From positions 15,925,701-15,989,700 of the forward strand of contig NC_082684.1 of assembly GCF_949987515.2 (NCBI RefSeq): a stretch of 64,000 nucleotides of DNA. The letters are read 5' to 3'. Below the pieces are notes generated by a model that made no database searches, was not told the DNA's origin, and saw nothing but the letters and a program-made list of their open reading frames with translations. Positions 60,331 to 64,000 of the stretch are shown piece by piece (position 1 is the first letter of the stretch; every line of letters starts with the position of its first letter). The position numbers were made by a program, and so were the translations under genes. The stretch is from Delphinus delphis. Its lineage: Eukaryota > Chordata > Mammalia > Artiodactyla > Delphinidae.

Positions 60331-61215
60331 ACCGAGTAGATTTGAAGATCTAATGGGCTTTATTCAATGATTTATGAATCAGGCACCATCCCATATAGCA
60401 GCTAGAGGGGTCCTCCCAGGGATTGTACAAAATGGAAGGTTTTTATAGGAAGAGAGTGGGGCAAAGGAGCTATTATCAAAAGAAAAGAAAGGATTATATT
60501 TTAGGTCAGGACATCTTTGGGGGGAGAGGGGGGAAGGAATAGCAGGGGTTTTAGCATGCACATTACCTCTTTTCCTCTGGGGGACGGAACAGGTCCATGA
60601 GACAGGCTGCCTCATTGGTGCTGACCAGAAAATTCCAGACTGGTTGATTAAGATTACATTTCTGGATAGACCTAGAAAATATTATATTTAGCGAGGTAAC
60701 TCAGACAGAGAAAGACAAGTACTACATGATATCATTTATATGTGGAATCTAAAGATAATACAAATGAGTCTATATACAAGACAGAAATAGACTCACAGAC
60801 ACAGAACACAAACTTACAGTTACCAAAGGGGAGAGAGAGGGAGGGAGGTACAAATTAGGAGTATGGGATTAACAGATACAAACTACTATACATAAAATAG
60901 AGAAGCACAAGGATTCAGCACAGGGAACTATATTCAGTATCTTGTTATAACTTATAATGGAATATAATCTGAAAAACAATAACTAAATCACCTTGCTGTA
61001 CACCTGAAACTGACACAATATTGTAAATCAACTATACTTCACTAAAAGAAAAGAATAAATAGTAAAAAAAGATTACATTTCTGGGGAAGGTCGTAACTGC
61101 AGTAAAGTCAGGTATCAAGTGCAGCTTTGATACCATGGACTTTAGCACAAGTGGTGCCATTTGGGCCTGTGCTTTTCTCTGTAACAATAGTATTTCATCG
61201 TATGACGGTACCCTC
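60331..61215 (-). mobile_element. Possible LTR-like repeat, antisense, split by an L1
   Basis: gggctttattcaatgattta (possible reverse poly-A signal) to gtgcttttctctgtaacaat looks like a medium-reiteration LTR with unknown family. It is interrupted by the L1 at 60666-61069. No coding part. Confidence 0.35.
60666..61069 (+). mobile_element. L1 3' end (older subfamily), sense
   Basis: atagacctagaaaatattat through acagaaatagactcacagac to caactatacttcactaaaag with an A-rich tail. A perfect 15-bp TSD, agattacatttctgg, lies at 60651-60665 and 61070-61084. Confidence 0.95.
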
Positions 61216-61283
61216 ATCCACGTAACCAGTCCTTTATAGATCATTGCAGGTTCTGGAGCAAGGAAATCTTAGTAAGCTTTTTT

Positions 61284-61719
61284 TTTTTTATAAACTTATT
61301 TTAAATTGCTTTCTTCTCACACCTTTGGGAAGCTCATGTGCCTACATTTATTACTTTTGTTTGTTCACTCATTTCTTACTTTTTAAAGCAATCTTTTTTA
61401 AAAAACGTATTTATTTTATTTATTTATTCTTTTTGGCTGCCTTGGGTCTTTGTTGCTGAACGCGGGCTTTCTCTAGTTGTGGCGAGCGGGGGCTACTCTG
61501 CGTTGCGGTGTGTGGGCTTCTCATTGTGGTGGCTTCTCTTGTTGCGGAGCACGGGCTCTAGGCACGTGGGCTTCAGAAGTTGCAGCACGTGGGCTTCAGT
61601 AGTTGCAGCACGCGGGCTCAGTAGTTGTGGCGCATGGGCTTAGTTGCTCCGCGGCACGTGAGATCTTCCTGGATTTATTGGCAGACGATCCTTAACCACT
61701 GTGCCACCAGGGAAGCCCC
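61284..61719 (-). mobile_element. CHR-type SINE with 3'-transduced flank, antisense
   Basis: The SINE body (about 61420-61719, antisense) is followed on its 3' side by about 80 bases of non-SINE DNA (61301-61380) matching 55397-55473, and then by a poly-T run, the tail of the insertion. A TSD of ttagtaagcttttt and ttggtaagcttttt lies at 61269-61282 and 61720-61733 (13 of 14 bases match). Confidence 0.88.
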
Positions 61720-61767
61720 TTGGTAAGCTTTTTCACTGAACCTCATGCTTTCTCACTTTCCTTGCAG

Positions 61768-61885
61768 CATGCTCTTGACGCTGACAACGCAGGAGTAAGC
61801 CCCATAGGAAACTCTTCTAACAACAGCAGTCACTGGGACCTCGGAAGTGCCTTTTTCTTTGCTGGAACTGTCATCACCACCATAG
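61768..61885 (+). CDS. KCNK10: KCNK10 (TREK-2) exon 3: cap and pore helix 1
   Basis: This is the next coding exon of the same channel. It begins after tttccttgcag and ends at ATAG|gtatca. It enters in phase 0, matching the end of the exon at 38557, and contains 39 codons plus one base, so the next Gly codon is split. It opens [10 protein letters not shown] and continues through the second cap helix. The Asn-rich segment at residues 15-21 (NSSNNSS) holds overlapping N-X-S sequons, the glycosylation sites of TREK channels. [18 protein letters not shown] at 22-39 is pore helix 1 and the start of the first selectivity filter (TTIG, with YG expected in the next exon). No frameshift or stop is seen. 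The reading frame stays open for a short way past the donor, but that extension is intronic. A SINE insertion ends 48 bases before the exon. Confidence 0.97.
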
Positions 61886-64000
61886 GTATCAATGTATTTG
61901 CAAGTATCTTTTCCTCTGCAGGCCCTCCTGAGGAATGGCACTAAAATCAACATTTTGTCCTCATAGAATACATGGCAGCCGGAGGTTCAAAGGAGGCTGA
62001 GGAAACACTGTCAGATTAATGCAGTACTTGTGTGGTGGCTTTCAATAAAAGGCAGAGCAGAATGAAGAATTTCACTTTTCAAAATGAAAGACTAGGGAAA
62101 CTTTCGTTTGAAAGGACCTCATGGAAAGGTTAGGGTAAAAAATGAACCTCTGAACGATCAGTTGATCTCTGATTGCTCAGTTGAGCTCAAATTCTTTTTT
62201 AAAAAGTGTACTTTTTATTGACGTTATACATTAAACAGCCAAACTGTGTTCCACAAAGTTTGTTATGTAAAACAGCAGTCTCTGCCCCTCTCCTCTTTTT
62301 CACCTCCCCTGGGGCAACCCCTTTCATTTCTTTTGCATGATTATTTTGATATTCATCTCCATGTCTTTAAATGTCACATTGGTATTACACTTCCCGAATT
62401 TTATTTTAGAGGTGATTTCTTGACTTCCCATTGTGGAAGATGAGGAATCAGTTCTCTTTTTCCTCCCCGCCCCACTGTAGAAGAGCTCTCTTCCTGTCCT
62501 CTTTCCTTCCCAGTATAGTTTGATTAGATCAAAAGTGAATGTGAGTAGTTGCATTATTTTGCTAGGTAAATGCTCCTCTTCCAAACTGATCGTAAGGCGA
62601 GCTATGATTACTTCCTTCCTGCACCAATTTTTGTCTTGTGTCAATTTTTGTGTGTGTCTTTTTTCTTATACTTGGGGAGTTTTGTATTTTTGCCATAGGG
62701 ATTAAACGATTTGTCATAGGGGTTAACTTTATAATTATAATCGCATATAATAACCTTAGTGTTCTATTCTTTAAGTAGTATCTATTAGTTCCTTATTATG
62801 GGTGACGGCATCTCTTCTCTTTCTCCACCACACAATTTTAGTTGACACCATCCTTTTAATGTTTACTTTTACATTATTAAATATGCTTAGGCTTCTATTA
62901 GAAGAATTGCCCGCTTTAATAACTCTTGGCTCTGAATTATTATATATAATGCAGTCAGGGAACTTACTCAGCATCTCAACTTCTTTTCTTCTTCCACTAT
63001 CAATTATTACTCATTGTATCATTCTGTAACATCAGGGTGTATATTTCACATTCTGCTATTCTGTTCTGCTACCTGGGCACTCCCATTTGTTTTAGTCATA
63101 GTTCTACAGTTAAGTATTGTCGCTCTTCATCTCTAGCCCTGGTTTTCATCACGGTTTTGCTATAGTTTTTGTCACCATCACTTGCTTGGCTGAAACTCTT
63201 CTTCAGGTAGTTGCTTTAAGAATGGCTCCAGGGAGCAATATTCCCTGGGTTCTTGTGTTGTTCAAAATGGTCTTATACTTGGAGGGCAGTTTGGCTGGAA
63301 ATGAAACCCTTGACTCACATGTTCTTTTTTAAGGATCTTGTTGGATCTCCACTTTCTCCCAATGCTTATGTTGCTGTGGAGAAACCTGATGCCAGACAAT
63401 TTTTTCCCTTTTACAAGTGACTTGATCTTTCTGCTCAGCTACTCAAAAGATTATTTCTTTATCTTTCATCTGATAACACTACCAGGTTTTGTCCCTTTTA
63501 TTTCAGGAAAGTTTTCTTGATTGCTATTTTTAAACATTTTCTCTGCTGTGTGATTTTGGTTCTGTTCTTTGGGAATTCCAGTTATACATCTATCATCACT
63601 TCTTTGCTTGTCTTCTATGTCTAGTGTTTTCCCTCTACTCCTTTTTATCTTTAAAATTTGGTTTTCGACTGGTTAGTATTATCTTCTTTTTTTTGTTATT
63701 TTTTCACAGTGCCTACTCTGCCATGTGCTTCTTCCAATTTTGTTTTCATTTTTATGAGCATTAGGGGACTTTTTTCTTTCCTACTTTTTCCCTGCATTCT
63801 ATTAGCTCAGCTCACATTTCATCTGCACTTGTCATCTCACCATTTCCTCCCTGATTTCTTGCATCTTTGTGGTTTCTCTGTGATGACTCTTAGAGGTGAT
63901 TACTTCATAGTTGTTTACACTTTTCGTCTGGTTGGGGCAACATTTTTCTGCTGAGTGTCTCACATTCACTGGTAAGTTTTGCTGCTCTTTCACATTTTTT
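61886..64000 (+). other. KCNK10: KCNK10 intron 3, 5' part
   Basis: This begins with the donor gtatca and runs to the end of the window. The first 500 bases are unique sequence. From about 62.4 kb on, the T-rich sequence resembles an old antisense LINE (listed separately). The next KCNK10 exon, expected to start by completing the Gly-Tyr-Gly filter, is not in the window. Confidence 0.85.
62430..64000 (-). mobile_element. Probable HAL1-type old LINE, antisense
   Basis: T-rich sequence with phrases such as gatgccagacaattttttcc, cttgatctttctgctcagct, atttcaggaaagttttcttg and ttttctctgctgtgtgattt. These occur in the HAL1/old-L1 ORF region in antisense as I remember it. Borders are not defined and it probably continues past the window. 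No intact reading frame. Confidence 0.45.

Larger units (their letters stand above)
38558..61767 (+). other. KCNK10: KCNK10 intron 2 (complete)
   Basis: This is a 23,210-base intron between the two KCNK10 exons. It is bounded by gtgagc at the 5' end and ttgcag at the 3' end, in phase 0. It contains L1 and CHR SINE insertions in both orientations. No additional exon with homology to a known gene was recognised inside it. Confidence 0.9.

Noticed and set aside
61720..61767. In-frame upstream extension of the exon 3 reading frame
   Set aside because: It is the SINE target duplication plus the pyrimidine tract and AG acceptor, so it is intronic. The exon starts at 61768.

Overview
The window is mammalian, and almost certainly cetacean, nuclear DNA. 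It carries many copies of a tRNA-derived SINE whose head (gcttccctggtggcgcag), A/B-box-like promoter and A-rich tail match the CHR family of whales and their relatives. It also carries L1 elements with the cetartiodactyl-type 3' end. There are no bacterial-style genes, operons, CRISPR arrays or rRNA/tRNA genes.

The only host protein-coding sequence I can support is two internal exons of KCNK10 (TREK-2, a two-pore-domain potassium channel), both on the + strand. The first, 38223-38557, encodes the cytosolic N-terminal segment, TM1 and the start of the extracellular cap. The second, 61768-61885, encodes the rest of the cap, its N-glycosylation sites and pore helix 1 up to the first residues of the selectivity filter. 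Both have canonical AG/GT borders and compatible phases. By this reading, 1-38222 is the 3' part of the intron before the first of these exons, 38558-61767 is one complete intron of about 23.2 kb, and 61886-64000 begins the next intron. First exons and later exons lie outside the window. Exon numbers here (exon 2, exon 3) follow the usual KCNK10 gene structure and are inferred.

The rest is intron, heavily loaded with retroelements. At least 17 CHR-type SINE insertions can be placed, most with exact target-site duplications (TSDs). Several 5'-truncated sense L1 copies lie at 7.4-9.0, 25.7-27.2, 41.7-42.8, 59.5-59.8 and 60.7-61.1 kb. Antisense L1 copies lie at 3.4-4.0, 22.5-23.4, 25.1, 30.2-37.6, 43.8-44.8, 51.3 and 54.6-55.3 kb; the one at 30.4-37.6 kb is close to full length and is interrupted by three SINEs. 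Older layers are MIR, L2, hAT-Charlie (MER1-like, MER20), LTR-like pieces and probable HAL1.

I found no undescribed defence or metabolic system. The observations most worth following are structural. A SINE at 61.3 kb, ending 48 bases before exon 3, appears to have carried 3' flanking DNA from a parent SINE at 55.5 kb. A short L1 at 59.5 kb has an inverted 5' end (twin priming). A dimeric SINE sits at 20.0 kb. An approximately 410-bp fold-back element of unknown family sits at 13.8 kb. Exon 2 carries a Trp-to-Cys change next to TM1.
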